Shown here piece after piece: positions 48,961 through 57,894 of a stretch of 64,000 nt of DNA. The DNA is from an uncultured Microbacterium sp. (GTDB taxonomy: Bacteria > Actinomycetota > Actinomycetes > Actinomycetales > Microbacteriaceae), in the NCBI RefSeq assembly GCF_947489255.1, contig NZ_CANLCY010000004.1, forward strand, positions 434,001 to 498,000, written 5' to 3'. The notes under the pieces were generated by a model. That model saw only the letters and a program-made list of their open reading frames with translations. It ran no database searches and was not told the origin of the DNA. Within the stretch, counting starts at the first letter, position 1. The number at the start of each line of letters is the position of its first letter. The translations under genes and the position numbers were made by a program.

Positions 48961-48966
48961 AGGCTA
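48961..48966 (-). promoter_or_regulatory. Leaderless -10 element
   Basis: TAGCCT on the minus strand, six bases before the ATG at 48954. Confidence 0.5.
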
Positions 48967-49134
48967 TCCGGAACACGACACGCGACCCAGATCAGAGGTG
49001 GCCGACCTTCGGTCCGCGCGGGCGACACATGGATGCCGCGCGCTAGGCCGCCGCGCGGAGCGAGCACCTGCCCGAGACCGCCGACGGCATCCGCGCCTCC
49101 TCCGCGGGAGGAACGGGTTCGGAGCGCGGGTGGG

Positions 49135-49380
49135 TCAGGCCGCGGTCGACCCCGACGGTCGGATGTCGGCGTCCGACCAGGGCGCGTTTTCGGCGGGCTG
49201 CTGGGTGTACATCGAGAGCGAGAGCTCTCTCGAGCTTCCCCACCCGCGGCGGGCGCGGACGAGGGTGTAGCCCTCGCCACGCAGCGCGTGGGCGGTCTCG
49301 GTGGTGAGGGGGCGGTGGGCGAGTGCTTCCCATCCGCCGGGCATGCGGTAGGCGTGGGTCACGGTGCGAGGGCGAGTCAT
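49135..49380 (-). CDS. Small hypothetical protein, tandem paralogue 1
   Basis: 81 residues from ATG 49380, with GGAG five bases before it. It starts MTRPRTVTHAYRMPGGW, then PLTTETAHALRGEGYTLVRARRG and RELSLSMY. The gene at 49483 has the same elements, so they are recent paralogues. A short acidic tail is unique to this copy. No known family. Confidence 0.6.
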   Translation of the reverse strand: MTRPRTVTHAYRMPGGWEALAHRPLTTETAHALRGEGYTLVRARRGWGSSRELSLSMYTQQPAENAPWSDADIRPSGSTAA

Positions 49381-49482
49381 TTCCACTCCAAAGAACGGGC
49401 TTTCGAGGGTGCTGCACCATTGGAGCGGAGGAGGACGACGTTACGCGTCGTCGGTCGAGGTGTCTGTCCCCTCTTCGGAGGG

Positions 49483-49671
49483 TCAGCGTGTCGGCGGATA
49501 TTGCCGCAGCGAGATCTCACGCGTGTCGAAGAAGCCGCGACGCGCGCGGACCAGCGTGATCCCCTGTTCGCGCAGCGCGGCGGCTCGTTCTGGCGTGAGG
49601 GGTTCGTGGGGGGCCTTCTGCCAGCCACCCGCGAGTGTGTAGATGTGTGTCACGGTGCGAGGTCGAGTCAT
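49483..49671 (-). CDS. Small hypothetical protein, tandem paralogue 2
   Basis: 62 residues from ATG 49671 (a second ATG sits immediately upstream), with GGGAG five bases before it. It has TRPRTVTHIYTLAGGW, PLTPERAAALREQGITLVRARRG and REISLRQY, matching the gene at 49135. Small size and tandem duplication suggest a domain-only regulator or nucleic-acid binder, but no function can be assigned. Confidence 0.6.
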   Translation of the reverse strand: MTRPRTVTHIYTLAGGWQKAPHEPLTPERAAALREQGITLVRARRGFFDTREISLRQYPPTR

Positions 49672-49819
49672 CATCACTCCCTGCGGGAAATCTAGTCCTT
49701 CGAGATAAGCGCCGGCCGAGATTTTCCCTCTCCGTAATGTGTGCGTCGATGACCGTAACCGGGGCGTCTCCGCGTCGTCTCCCGGGGCGACCCGGCACCG
49801 TGTCGCGGGGCCTCGTAGG

Positions 49820-49825
49820 GATAAT
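49820..49825 (+). promoter_or_regulatory. Leaderless -10 element of ynfA
   Basis: GATAAT (five of six matches to TATAAT), six bases, then ATG at 49832. Confidence 0.5.
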
Positions 49826-49831
49826 GGCCCG

Positions 49832-50179
49832 ATGGTCACCGTCCGCATCGTCGTGCTCTTCGCCCTCGCCGCGCTCGCCGAGATCGGCGGCGCGTGGCTC
49901 ATCTGGCAGGCGGTGCGCGAGAACCGGGGCTGGTGGCTGGCTCTGCTCGGAATCGTCGCGCTCGGAGCGTACGGTTTCGTCGCCGCCTTGCAGCCGGATG
50001 CGAATTTCGGGCGCGTGCTCGCCGCCTACGGTGGGGTGTTCGTCGCCGGCTCGCTGGCCTGGGGGATCGTCGTCGACGGCTTCCGCCCGACGGTGTGGGA
50101 CTACGTCGGCTCGGCCGTCGCGCTGGTGGGAGCGGGGATCATCGTCGTGGCGCCATCCGCTGCCGCGGCGCCGGAGTGA
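49832..50179 (+). CDS. ynfA: YnfA family (UPF0060) membrane protein
   Basis: 115 residues, close to the usual length of 108-110. Four transmembrane segments, with [14 protein letters not shown] near the N-terminus and the characteristic [15 protein letters not shown] and [20 protein letters not shown]. The family resembles small multidrug-resistance pumps, but transport has been shown for few members. Leaderless-type start. Confidence 0.9.
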   Translation: MVTVRIVVLFALAALAEIGGAWLIWQAVRENRGWWLALLGIVALGAYGFVAALQPDANFGRVLAAYGGVFVAGSLAWGIVVDGFRPTVWDYVGSAVALVGAGIIVVAPSAAAAPE

Positions 50180-50276
50180 CGGCATCCTGTGTTCAAGAGA
50201 TGCGTATCGATCAGTTAGATCGGCGAGTAGTTAGCTAGAAGAGATATCGGCGACTTGTCAACCGCCCCGCGGTGAC

Positions 50277-50295
50277 GTGCCCGCACGGGCACACT
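50277..50295 (+). promoter_or_regulatory. Palindrome and -10-like element before a micro-ORF
   Basis: GTGCCCG-CA-CGGGCAC (50277-50292) overlaps a CACACT hexamer (50290-50295) that lies six bases before the ATG at 50302. It looks like a leaderless promoter with an operator on top of its -10. Confidence 0.4.
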
Positions 50296-50301
50296 CGAAG
50301 C

Positions 50302-50409
50302 ATGCAGTTCGACAACACGCCCCACGAGGGCATCGCCGACGACTTCTCCGCCTCCGAGACCGCGCGCCCCTTCGGGTCGTATCTTTCGGTGATCAACGGC
50401 GGAGACTGA
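50302..50409 (+). CDS. Micro-ORF of 35 codons, independently transcribed by its signals
   Basis: 35 residues: an acidic first half (MQFDNTPHEGIADDFS) and a C-terminus ARPFGSYLSVINGGD. It is preceded by a palindrome and -10-like element in leaderless spacing, and followed 33 bases later by a perfect 9-bp hairpin. It does not match a peptide family I know. A precursor-like peptide with an acidic leader and a Gly-Gly-Asp end is one reading, but no modification gene is next to it. Confidence 0.4.
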   Translation: MQFDNTPHEGIADDFSASETARPFGSYLSVINGGD

Positions 50410-50442
50410 GCGTCCCGCGGGCCCTCGAGGGCCTCTCACGAC

Positions 50443-50471
50443 AGGACCGGATGCCGATCGGCTCCGGTCCT
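50443..50471 (+). terminator. Hairpin after the micro-ORF
   Basis: Perfect 9-bp arms AGGACCGGA and TCCGGTCCT with an 11-base loop, followed by TCGTCGTG. A 14-bp palindrome GGCCCTCGAGGGCC lies just before it. Confidence 0.55.
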
Positions 50472-50586
50472 TCGTCGTGCGAGCGCCGCGGCCTGGCGAT
50501 CGAGCCGCCCGTTCCTCGCCTCGTCTCGCATCGCGGCCTCACCGCCTGAGCGGGCCCGGGGCGGTGGCCCCGAGCCCGCTCGGCCG

Positions 50587-51888
50587 TCACTCGTACCGCA
50601 GCGACTCCACGGGATCGGCCCGCGCCGCCCGCGCGGCGGGCAGGCTGCCCGCGAGGAACGCGATGCCCATGATCGCCACCGTCGTGGTGAGGATCGACAG
50701 GGGATCGAACGCGATCAGCTGCAGTCCGGGGAGGTCGCTGAACAGCGATTGCCCGAGCTGCGCGCTGACGGCCGTTCCGACGCCGATCGCGACGACCGCG
50801 CCGATCAGGCTGCCCAACAGCCCCAGCATCACCGCCTCGAGGCTGAACAGCGAGAACACCCGGCCGCTGCCCATCCCCATCGCCTTCATCAGGCCGATCT
50901 CGCGCGTGCGCTCCTGCACCGACATCAGCAGCGTGTTGACGATGCCGAAACTCGCCGCCAGGAGGGCGATGATCGCGAAGGCGTTGAGCACGAGCACGAT
51001 CCCGTCGATGACCGCCTTGAACGTGCCCAGCTGGTCCGAGACGGTCTGGCCCGAGTATCCGGCATCCGTCAGGGCCGTCTTGACGGCGTCGACGTCTTGC
51101 GCCGTCGCCGACGACAGGGTCAGGCTCGCGCTCGCGTACCGGTCGAGCTGATCGGACGGCACTCCCGTGTTCTGCGCGGCGAAGAGCGCGTCCTCCAGCG
51201 CGGGGTTGGTGGTCAGGGCCGTCGCGGAGGCGAAGGCGCCCTCGGTCACACCCGTGATGGTCGCCGAGACCACGTGCTGCGTGCGCACCGGGTCGGAGAC
51301 GGCGATCGTGAGGGTCGATCCGACGGCATCCGCGGCATCGGAGAAGCCGAGGGGCGTCACGAGCGACTCGGGGATCGCCGTCTGGAGCGCCTCGGCGGAG
51401 GCGTCGGGGGCGGTGCCCGCCGTCAGCTGCGGGGTCTGCCCGCCGATGAGCGACCCCGCGCTCGCCACGTAGCGCTCACCGCCGTCCACCTGGACGTAGT
51501 CGATCTGCACGGACTTCGTCGGGGTCACTGCCGCGACGCCCGGGAGGGCTTCGAGCGTCTGGATGTCGGCATCCGTCAGCGCCGACACGGTCGCGGTGGC
51601 ACCGGGTCGTCCGGGGTTCGTGTTCGCCGACGCGACGGCGTCGGGGTCGTACTTCTGCGGATCTCCGGATGCCGCGGCCCCGGTGCCCGTCTTCGTCACC
51701 GTGAGCACGTCGGCTGAGCCGATGGACGACACGGTGTCGTCGATGAAGCGGTTGATGCCGGTTCCGAGACCGTTCGTGAGCGTCAGCGTGAAGGCGCCGA
51801 CGAAGATCGCGAGCACCGTGAGGATCGTGCGCGTCTTGGAGCGGAACGTGTTCGCGGCCGCCGTGGCGACCAGATCGACGGTGTTCAT
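50587..51888 (-). CDS. ABC transporter permease, MacB/FtsX type
   Basis: 433 residues from ATG 51888, overlapping the ATPase stop. A first transmembrane helix follows TVDLVATAAANTFRSKTRT, then a large extracytoplasmic MacB-like core (about 45-300) and three C-terminal helices (FGIVNTLLMSVQERTREIG, the FtsX signature, plus two more). With the adjacent ATPase it makes a mechanotransmission-type exporter. The substrate is unknown; such pairs next to a two-component system often handle antimicrobial or envelope-stress compounds. Confidence 0.88.
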   Translation of the reverse strand: MNTVDLVATAAANTFRSKTRTILTVLAIFVGAFTLTLTNGLGTGINRFIDDTVSSIGSADVLTVTKTGTGAAASGDPQKYDPDAVASANTNPGRPGATATVSALTDADIQTLEALPGVAAVTPTKSVQIDYVQVDGGERYVASAGSLIGGQTPQLTAGTAPDASAEALQTAIPESLVTPLGFSDAADAVGSTLTIAVSDPVRTQHVVSATITGVTEGAFASATALTTNPALEDALFAAQNTGVPSDQLDRYASASLTLSSATAQDVDAVKTALTDAGYSGQTVSDQLGTFKAVIDGIVLVLNAFAIIALLAASFGIVNTLLMSVQERTREIGLMKAMGMGSGRVFSLFSLEAVMLGLLGSLIGAVVAIGVGTAVSAQLGQSLFSDLPGLQLIAFDPLSILTTTVAIMGIAFLAGSLPAARAARADPVESLRYE

Positions 51889-52592
51889 GCGGCGCTCCGC
51901 TCTTCGGCGACGATCACGCCGTCGCGGATCTGCACCCGACGGTCGCACCGCGCCGCCAGCTCGTCGTCGTGCGTGACCACGATGAGGGTGATGCCGTGCT
52001 CACGATTGAGGCGGAAGAGGATGTCCTCCACCACCGCGCCGGTCGCGGAGTCGAGGTTGCCGGTGGGCTCGTCGGCGAAGATCACCCGCGGGTCGTTCAC
52101 GAGGGCGCGGGCGATCACAGCGCGCTGCTTCTGACCGCCCGAGAGGGCCGTGGCCCTGTTCTTCGCCTTGTCCTGCATGTCGAGCTCGGCCAGCGCCGCG
52201 AGGCCGCGCCGACGGCGTTCCGCGCGTCCGACACCGGCGATCTTCAACGGCAGGATGACGTTCTCCAGCACCGATGCGCTGGGGGTGAGGAAGAACTGCT
52301 GGAACACGAAGCCGAAGGTCTTGTTGCGCGTGCGGTTCAGGTGGCGGCCGCGCAGGGTCGCGGCATCCTTCCCCTCCAGGCGCACGGTGCCGCTGGAGGG
52401 AGCATCCATGAGGGCCAGCAGATGCATGAGGGTCGATTTGCCGGAGCCGCTCTTGCCGACGATGGCGATGCTCTCGCCGCGGTGGATGTCGAGGCTCACG
52501 CCGCGCAGCGCATCGAAGCGCGCGGATCCGCGGCCGTACGACTTGTGCAGATCGGTGACGGAGAGCAGCGGGGGAGGAGGTTCGGATGCCAT
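51885..52592 (-). CDS. ABC transporter ATP-binding protein, MacB/LolD type
   Basis: 235 residues from ATG 52592. Walker A GKSGSGKST, Q-loop FVFQQFFL, signature LSGGQKQRA, Walker B VIFADEPTGNLDS and switch His in VVTHD are all intact. This is the standard ATPase of the MacB/LolD/BceA group. It overlaps the permease by four bases and is divergent from the histidine kinase gene, 133 bases apart. Confidence 0.93.
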   Translation of the reverse strand: MASEPPPPLLSVTDLHKSYGRGSARFDALRGVSLDIHRGESIAIVGKSGSGKSTLMHLLALMDAPSSGTVRLEGKDAATLRGRHLNRTRNKTFGFVFQQFFLTPSASVLENVILPLKIAGVGRAERRRRGLAALAELDMQDKAKNRATALSGGQKQRAVIARALVNDPRVIFADEPTGNLDSATGAVVEDILFRLNREHGITLIVVTHDDELAARCDRRVQIRDGVIVAEERSAA

Positions 52593-52713
52593 GACCTCAC
52601 TGTCGCCCGCGAGGCCGGGGCTCCGCGTCGCTCGGGCGGGGGGCCGGCCTCCCCCCGCGGGGGTATTCCTCGAATGCCCCGTGCGGGCGATACCCGCGCG
52701 GGAGCGCGCAGTC

Positions 52714-52719
52714 CAGACT
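52714..52719 (+). promoter_or_regulatory. Leaderless -10 element of the histidine kinase
   Basis: CAGACT, six bases (GGGAGG), then ATG at 52726. The six-base gap is also purine-rich, so a ribosome site cannot be excluded. Confidence 0.4.
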
Positions 52720-52725
52720 GGGAGG

Positions 52726-53955
52726 ATGCGACCCGACCCGGCCACGGACACCCCGCCGCGCCTGGTGCCGCCGGGACGCGCCTGGCTCGTCGACCTGGTC
52801 ATCGCGATCCTCGTCGTCGTGCCGTCGTTCGCGCCCGTCCCGTTCCCCGAGCTGCGCCCGTCGAGTCCGCTCGTCCACGTGCTGATCGTGCTGCCCGCGC
52901 TGCTGCTGCCGCTGCGCCGCCGATGGCCGCGGATCGTCTTCGTCGCCTGCATCGCGCTCTTCGTCAGCGCCCTCGCGCTCGGCACCCTCGCACCCGGGGC
53001 CGCCCTCGCGACGGCCCTGGCCGCCTACGGAATGGCCGACCGCGTCGGGCGCCGGGAAGCCGCGCCGGTGGCGATCGCGGGGGTCGTGGGGCTCGTGGGC
53101 GCCAGCATCGTGGTGACCCTCATGACGGGGCTCGACACACGGTTCCTGCAGGTCGGTCTCGCCGTCGCGCTCGCCGCGGCGCTGGGCGACGCCTCGCGCT
53201 CGCGCCGGGCGTACGTCGCCGCCGTTCTCGAGCGCGCCCGCCGCGCGGAGCAGACGCGCGAGGCCGAGGCACGTCGCCGCGTGAGCGAGGAGCGCCTGCG
53301 CATCGCCCGCGACCTGCACGACGCCGTCGCCCACCAGATCTCGGTCATCAGCCTGAACGCGGGAGTAGCCAGCTCGGCGCTCGACACCCGCCCGGAGAAG
53401 GCGCGCGAGGCCCTCGCCACGATCCGCACCGCTTCTCGGGACGTGCTCGCCGAGATCGGCTCGATGCTCGCCATCCTGCGCACCCCCGACGACGTCGACG
53501 CCCGCGACCAACCGGGACTCGCGCGCCTCGGGGCCGTTGTGGAGTCGGTACGCGTGGCCGGGTGGGACGTGGCCGTGCGCGATGAGCGCGACCCCGCGGA
53601 GGTCCTGCCCCTCGGCGTCGACATCGTGGCCTACCGCGTCGTGCAGGAGGGGCTGACCAACGCCCTCAAGCACGGCACGGCCCGTCGCGTGCACGTGCTG
53701 CTGCGTCGCGACGGTGACGATCTGGAGGTCGTCGTCACCAACCCCTTCCACCCCGCGGAGACCGCCGCCGAGCCCTCTCCATCGGGCTTCGGCCTGATCG
53801 GTCTGCGAGAACGCGTCGAGTCGGCGGGGGGTCGCCTCGACGCGGGACCCGCTCCCGGCGGCTATCGCCTCGCCGCGCGCCTCCCCGTGCCCGCCGCCCG
53901 CCCGACCACCCGACCCACCACCCGACCCACCACCCGACCGGGAGGATCCGCATGA
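52726..53955 (+). CDS. Sensor histidine kinase (HisKA_3 type)
   Basis: 409 residues. Four to five N-terminal membrane segments (about 20-150) are followed by a HisKA_3 domain with the phosphorylated His198 in RIARDLHDAVAHQ and an HATPase domain (N-box NALKHG, and GFGLIGLRERVESAGG). The C-terminus has a PTTR repeat (PTTRPTTRPTTRPGG) from a 12-bp tandem repeat. It is paired with the following response regulator and divergent from an ABC exporter, the usual set-up for autoregulated export. Confidence 0.92.
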   Translation: MRPDPATDTPPRLVPPGRAWLVDLVIAILVVVPSFAPVPFPELRPSSPLVHVLIVLPALLLPLRRRWPRIVFVACIALFVSALALGTLAPGAALATALAAYGMADRVGRREAAPVAIAGVVGLVGASIVVTLMTGLDTRFLQVGLAVALAAALGDASRSRRAYVAAVLERARRAEQTREAEARRRVSEERLRIARDLHDAVAHQISVISLNAGVASSALDTRPEKAREALATIRTASRDVLAEIGSMLAILRTPDDVDARDQPGLARLGAVVESVRVAGWDVAVRDERDPAEVLPLGVDIVAYRVVQEGLTNALKHGTARRVHVLLRRDGDDLEVVVTNPFHPAETAAEPSPSGFGLIGLRERVESAGGRLDAGPAPGGYRLAARLPVPAARPTTRPTTRPTTRPGGSA

Positions 53956-54620
53956 GCCCGACACGCGTGCTCGTCGTCGACGACCAGGCGCTCATCCGTG
54001 CCGCGGTGCGCGACCTCCTCGACGCGGCCGACGGCATCGAAGTGATCGGCGACGCCGCCGACGGCGAGCAGGCGGTCGCGCTCGCCGCCACTCTCCGCCC
54101 CGACGTCGTCGTGTGCGACATCCGGATGCCGCGGATGGACGGCATCGAAGCCACCCGCCGCATCTGCACCGACCCGACCCTGGCCGACACCCGCGTGCTG
54201 ATCCTCACCACGTTCGAGGAGGACGACTACGTCGTCGCCGCCCTGCGCGCGGGAGCCAGCGGCTTCATCGGCAAGGGTGCCGAGCCCGAGGAGATCATCC
54301 ACGCCGTGCTCGCGGTCGACGAGGGCGGCGCGCTCCTGTCGCCGACGGCGACCCGCGGGCTCATCGAGAAGTACGTGCGGCGCGGCGCGCCGGTCGCGGG
54401 GGAGGCGCCCTCGCTCGACATGCTGACCGAACGGGAGCGGGAGGTACTGCGGCACATCGCCCGCGGTCGATCGAACGACGAGATCGCGGCATCCCTGTTC
54501 ATCTCTCCGCACACGGCGAAGACGCACGTGAAGAACACGATGCTCAAGCTCGGCGCGCACGACCGCGCGCAGTTGGTGATCGCGGCGTACGAGAGCGGAC
54601 TCCTGGTCCCGGGGGAGTGA
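53952..54620 (+). CDS. NarL/LuxR-family response regulator
   Basis: 222 residues; ATG 53952 overlaps the kinase stop (ATGA). The receiver domain (about 1-125) has the acidic pair DDQ near the N-terminus, phospho-acceptor Asp56 in VVVCDIRMP and the conserved Lys in GFIGKGAE. The C-terminal LuxR-type HTH (about 155-215) contains LTEREREVLRHIARGRSNDEIA. It probably regulates the divergent ABC transporter. Confidence 0.94.
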   Translation: MSPTRVLVVDDQALIRAAVRDLLDAADGIEVIGDAADGEQAVALAATLRPDVVVCDIRMPRMDGIEATRRICTDPTLADTRVLILTTFEEDDYVVAALRAGASGFIGKGAEPEEIIHAVLAVDEGGALLSPTATRGLIEKYVRRGAPVAGEAPSLDMLTEREREVLRHIARGRSNDEIAASLFISPHTAKTHVKNTMLKLGAHDRAQLVIAAYESGLLVPGE

Positions 54621-54816
54621 CGGCGACCCGGGCGGGGTGAGCAACCGTCGCCGGGCCAGACTCGATGAATCGCTGTGCGCCGCGGGTTCAGTAGCCGACG
54701 CGGCGACCGGTCGCGGCTCGTGATCGGGGCGACCTCGCGGCCGCGGCCGATGCGCGGGGCCTCATAGGATCGTGGCGCCGGGGGCCACCGGTCGACGTCG
54801 ACGAGCGGGGGATCGA

Positions 54817-55839
54817 ATGAGCGGAGGAGGGCGCGTTTCCGGCGTACGCCGCGTCGTCACGCATCCGCTTCTCTGGGCGGTGGTGTGCGCTCTCGCGGCC
54901 GTGCCCCTGCTGGGGACGCCGTTCGACTTCGGCGGGTTCCTGCTCTGCCTCGCCGCCGGCTGGCTCCTCGCCCACGCGCTCGTGGGCGGGCTGCTGTCCC
55001 TCCGCCCTGCCGCCCAGTCGTTCTCGCTGCACATCGTTCTCGCCGTCGCCGCCGGGGTGGCGCTCTTCGCGCTGACGCGGGGGGTGACGCCCGCTCCCGT
55101 CGATCCGGCGGTCACCACCGCCGTGTCGTTCGCGGCCGTTCCGGCGGCGGGCTGGGTCTGGCTGACGCTGATCGGGCGGGTCTCCGGCCTCGTCCGAGCC
55201 GACTCGGCGCGTCGTGCGGCACGGCTCGTCCCTCCGGAGTGGACCCGCACGCCGGACGCGTGGGAGCTGCGCCTGCCCGTCGTACCGGTGCGACTGTCGA
55301 CCTACCGCCTGGTGCTCGGCATCCTGGTCGCCGGCGGTGGGGGAGCACTGCTCGCCTTCGTGATCGGGTTCTCCGACACGGCGATGCGCATGAGCCCCTT
55401 GGCGATCGTCGTCGTCCTCGGCTGGCTCGTCGGCCTCCCCGTCTACGGCGGCCTGGTGCTGAGCGCGCGCTCGCGCACCGTCGAGGTCATGGTGCGCGTC
55501 GGGGTCGACCGGATCAGAGTCGAGCGGATGCCGGATGCCGCGCCCATCGCCGACCTCGCGCTCTCGGAGCTCCGGGCGATCCGGTGGGCGGCGCTCGAGA
55601 CGCCGACCCGCCTCGAACTGCGACCGATGATCGGACCCGGGCTCGTGCTGCTGTTCGGCCTGGCGCGCCGACCCGCGGGGATGGCGGCGAGTCTGCCCGC
55701 GCTGCCGTCCGGTCTCCGCCGGCGGCTGAGCGAGGCGGGGCTGGCGGCGCGGGCGTCTCGCGAGCGCGGCGGCGACGCCCTCTTGACGCGGGAGGGCACG
55801 GCATCCACGCTCCGGCCGGGCAGGGTCGCGCGACGCTGA
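54817..55839 (+). CDS. Hypothetical membrane protein
   Basis: 340 residues from ATG 54817, preceded by GGGGGA. Hydrophobic segments lie at about 15-105, 110-125, 175-200 and 205-225, with a cytoplasmic PH-like C-terminus (VEVMVRVGVDRIRVERMPDAA, about 225-300). A GTG start at 54772 would add 15 Arg-rich residues and is less likely. TAGGAT at 54765-54770 may be its -10. No known family. Confidence 0.7.
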   Translation: MSGGGRVSGVRRVVTHPLLWAVVCALAAVPLLGTPFDFGGFLLCLAAGWLLAHALVGGLLSLRPAAQSFSLHIVLAVAAGVALFALTRGVTPAPVDPAVTTAVSFAAVPAAGWVWLTLIGRVSGLVRADSARRAARLVPPEWTRTPDAWELRLPVVPVRLSTYRLVLGILVAGGGGALLAFVIGFSDTAMRMSPLAIVVVLGWLVGLPVYGGLVLSARSRTVEVMVRVGVDRIRVERMPDAAPIADLALSELRAIRWAALETPTRLELRPMIGPGLVLLFGLARRPAGMAASLPALPSGLRRRLSEAGLAARASRERGGDALLTREGTASTLRPGRVARR

Positions 55840-55955
55840 ACCGCACGGCTCGGGGCGGCCGTCGGGCGCCGACCCCGCCGCTCGCTCCGCGGCGAACGCC
55901 TCCGGCCGGCGGTGCGCGGCCGGGACCCGCCGGTGGCAGAGCCGAGGTGCCGGCG

Positions 55956-57731
55956 CTAGTCGCCCGCCTTCTCGAGGCCTCTCGTGCGGATCTCCTCGAG
56001 ATCGAGACCCGCGAGGATCTTGCGGGCGACGAGGTCGTCGATCGTGCCCTCGCGGCGCAGCCGGAGCAGCACCTCGCGCTTGCGGTCGAGGACCGCGAGC
56101 CGCAGACGCTGCGCCTCCTTGTGACGCAGCAGGGGGGAGCGCTGGGTGACGTCGATGTCTTCGCTGACCGCGATCATCTGAAGGGGGCCGGTGAAGGCCG
56201 CGCCCTCGGCGTCGTCGCCGGCGACGGCGCGGTCCCCGGTGCGCCGGTCGGTGTCGGGAGCGTCGGGCGGAACGGGTCCGGTCGCGGAGCTGTCGTCGTC
56301 GAGCGAGGCGTCGAGTTCGGCGAGGTCGCGCTCCTCGATCGCGCGCTGGCGGGCGACGGCCCGCGCGTTGGCGAGCTCGAGACGCTCGTATCCCTCTCGC
56401 CGGGCGCGGTCGCGCACGCGATCGCTGATGCCGTGTTCGACCGCGAGGTCGTCGAGGGCCGCGAGAGCGGCTCCCGAGATCGCGCGTTCGGCGAGCTCGT
56501 ACTCCTCGATCGCCGCGTCGTCATTGGGCAGCTTCGCCCACCTGATGACCGCCGGAAGCAGGGGTCCCTGCACCAGCAGGGTGAGCACGATGACGCCCGC
56601 CGTGACGAACACGATCGCGTCGCGTCCCGCCACGGGGTCGCCCGCAGCCGTCGTGACCGGCACCGACAGGGCGATGGCCAGCGACACGGCTCCGCGGAAC
56701 CCGGCCACGGTGCTCACGATCCGCGACCGATGCCGGAGCGACCGCGACGATCCGGCGGCGGGCCGCGAGAAAGGCGAGAACAGCCACTGGAACAGGTACC
56801 GCACCACGAAGAGCGCGATCCAGGCCGCCACGGTGACGATCAGCAGGATGCCGATCTCCGACCCCGAGATCTCGTGCAGCACGAGCTGCACCTCGAGGCC
56901 GATCAGCACGAAGAGCGCGCCGTTGAGGAGGTAGACGCCGAAGGGCCAGGTGGCATCCGCCGCCCTCCGCGACATCGCGGTCGTGATCCGCGGCGACACC
57001 CAGGCCATGATGAGGCCGGCGAAGACGACCGCGAGCACGCCGGACGCGTCGATGAGCTCGGCGATCAGGAACGACACGAACGGCACGAGCGCCAAGGTGA
57101 GGTTGATCGTCAGGGTCGACTGCATCCGTCGCAAGGCGAAGAACGCCGCCGCGGCCACCGCGATCCCCGCGGCCGCTCCGCCCAGGTACGACAGCAGCAC
57201 CATGTCGGTGATCTGCAGCGGAGTGATCTGGTCGCCCAGCAGCAGCGCGACGGCGATCGCGTAGAGGACGAGGGCCGTGCCGTCGTTCGTCAGGCTCTCG
57301 GCCTTGAGCTTCATGAAGGTCTTCGCCGGCAGCAGGCGACCCAGGGCGGCGACCGCGGTGGCGTCGGGTGGTGCCACGGCCGCGCCGAGCACGAGAGCGG
57401 CCTCCCACGGCACACCGAGGAGCGTGGCGACTCCGGCGACGGCGAACGCGGATGCCACGACCAGCAGCGTGCTCATCGGGATGATGTAGCGCAGCGACCG
57501 GCGCACCGACCGGAGCGACGTCGTCCATGCCTCGCGGAACAGCATGATCGGAAGGAACAGCAGCAGCACCGTCTCGGGCGGCAGTTCGATCTGACGGAGC
57601 TCGGGGATGAAGCCGAGCGCGAGGCCGATGACGAGCAGCACCAGCGGTGTCGCGACGCGCAGTCGGGGCGCCAGGACCGTGCCCACGAGCATCGCGAGGC
57701 CGAGCAGAACCGTGATCTCGAGTCCCTGCAT
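55956..57731 (-). CDS. Na+/H+ antiporter of the CPA1/NhaP family
   Basis: 591 residues from ATG 57731, with AAAGG eight bases upstream. Twelve or more hydrophobic segments carry the CPA1 core: LFLPIMLFREAW, APPDATAVAALGRLL, the ESLTNDGTALVLY ion-binding motif and GFRGAVSLAIALSVP. The cytoplasmic C-terminal 190 residues contain an acidic Pro-rich linker and end in a charged helix. It exchanges Na+ (or K+) for protons across the membrane. Confidence 0.92.
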   Translation of the reverse strand: MQGLEITVLLGLAMLVGTVLAPRLRVATPLVLLVIGLALGFIPELRQIELPPETVLLLFLPIMLFREAWTTSLRSVRRSLRYIIPMSTLLVVASAFAVAGVATLLGVPWEAALVLGAAVAPPDATAVAALGRLLPAKTFMKLKAESLTNDGTALVLYAIAVALLLGDQITPLQITDMVLLSYLGGAAAGIAVAAAAFFALRRMQSTLTINLTLALVPFVSFLIAELIDASGVLAVVFAGLIMAWVSPRITTAMSRRAADATWPFGVYLLNGALFVLIGLEVQLVLHEISGSEIGILLIVTVAAWIALFVVRYLFQWLFSPFSRPAAGSSRSLRHRSRIVSTVAGFRGAVSLAIALSVPVTTAAGDPVAGRDAIVFVTAGVIVLTLLVQGPLLPAVIRWAKLPNDDAAIEEYELAERAISGAALAALDDLAVEHGISDRVRDRARREGYERLELANARAVARQRAIEERDLAELDASLDDDSSATGPVPPDAPDTDRRTGDRAVAGDDAEGAAFTGPLQMIAVSEDIDVTQRSPLLRHKEAQRLRLAVLDRKREVLLRLRREGTIDDLVARKILAGLDLEEIRTRGLEKAGD

Positions 57732-57894
57732 GCGTGCCGCCTTTCGCCGTGCCCTCAGCACTCAGCGTAGAGAGGGGCTCGGACATTCCCGACCCCTGAC
57801 GCGTTCGGTGCACGGGGTGTCCGCGCGCAACCGGTGGGCGGGCGTTCCCCGGCCGCCATAGGCTATCCGAACGGTTCGGACAGGGGGATCCACG

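Noticed and set aside
54885..57770. Plus-strand open frame of 961 codons across two genes
   Set aside because: Covers a plus-strand membrane protein in another phase and the antiporter on the minus strand; no conserved motif.
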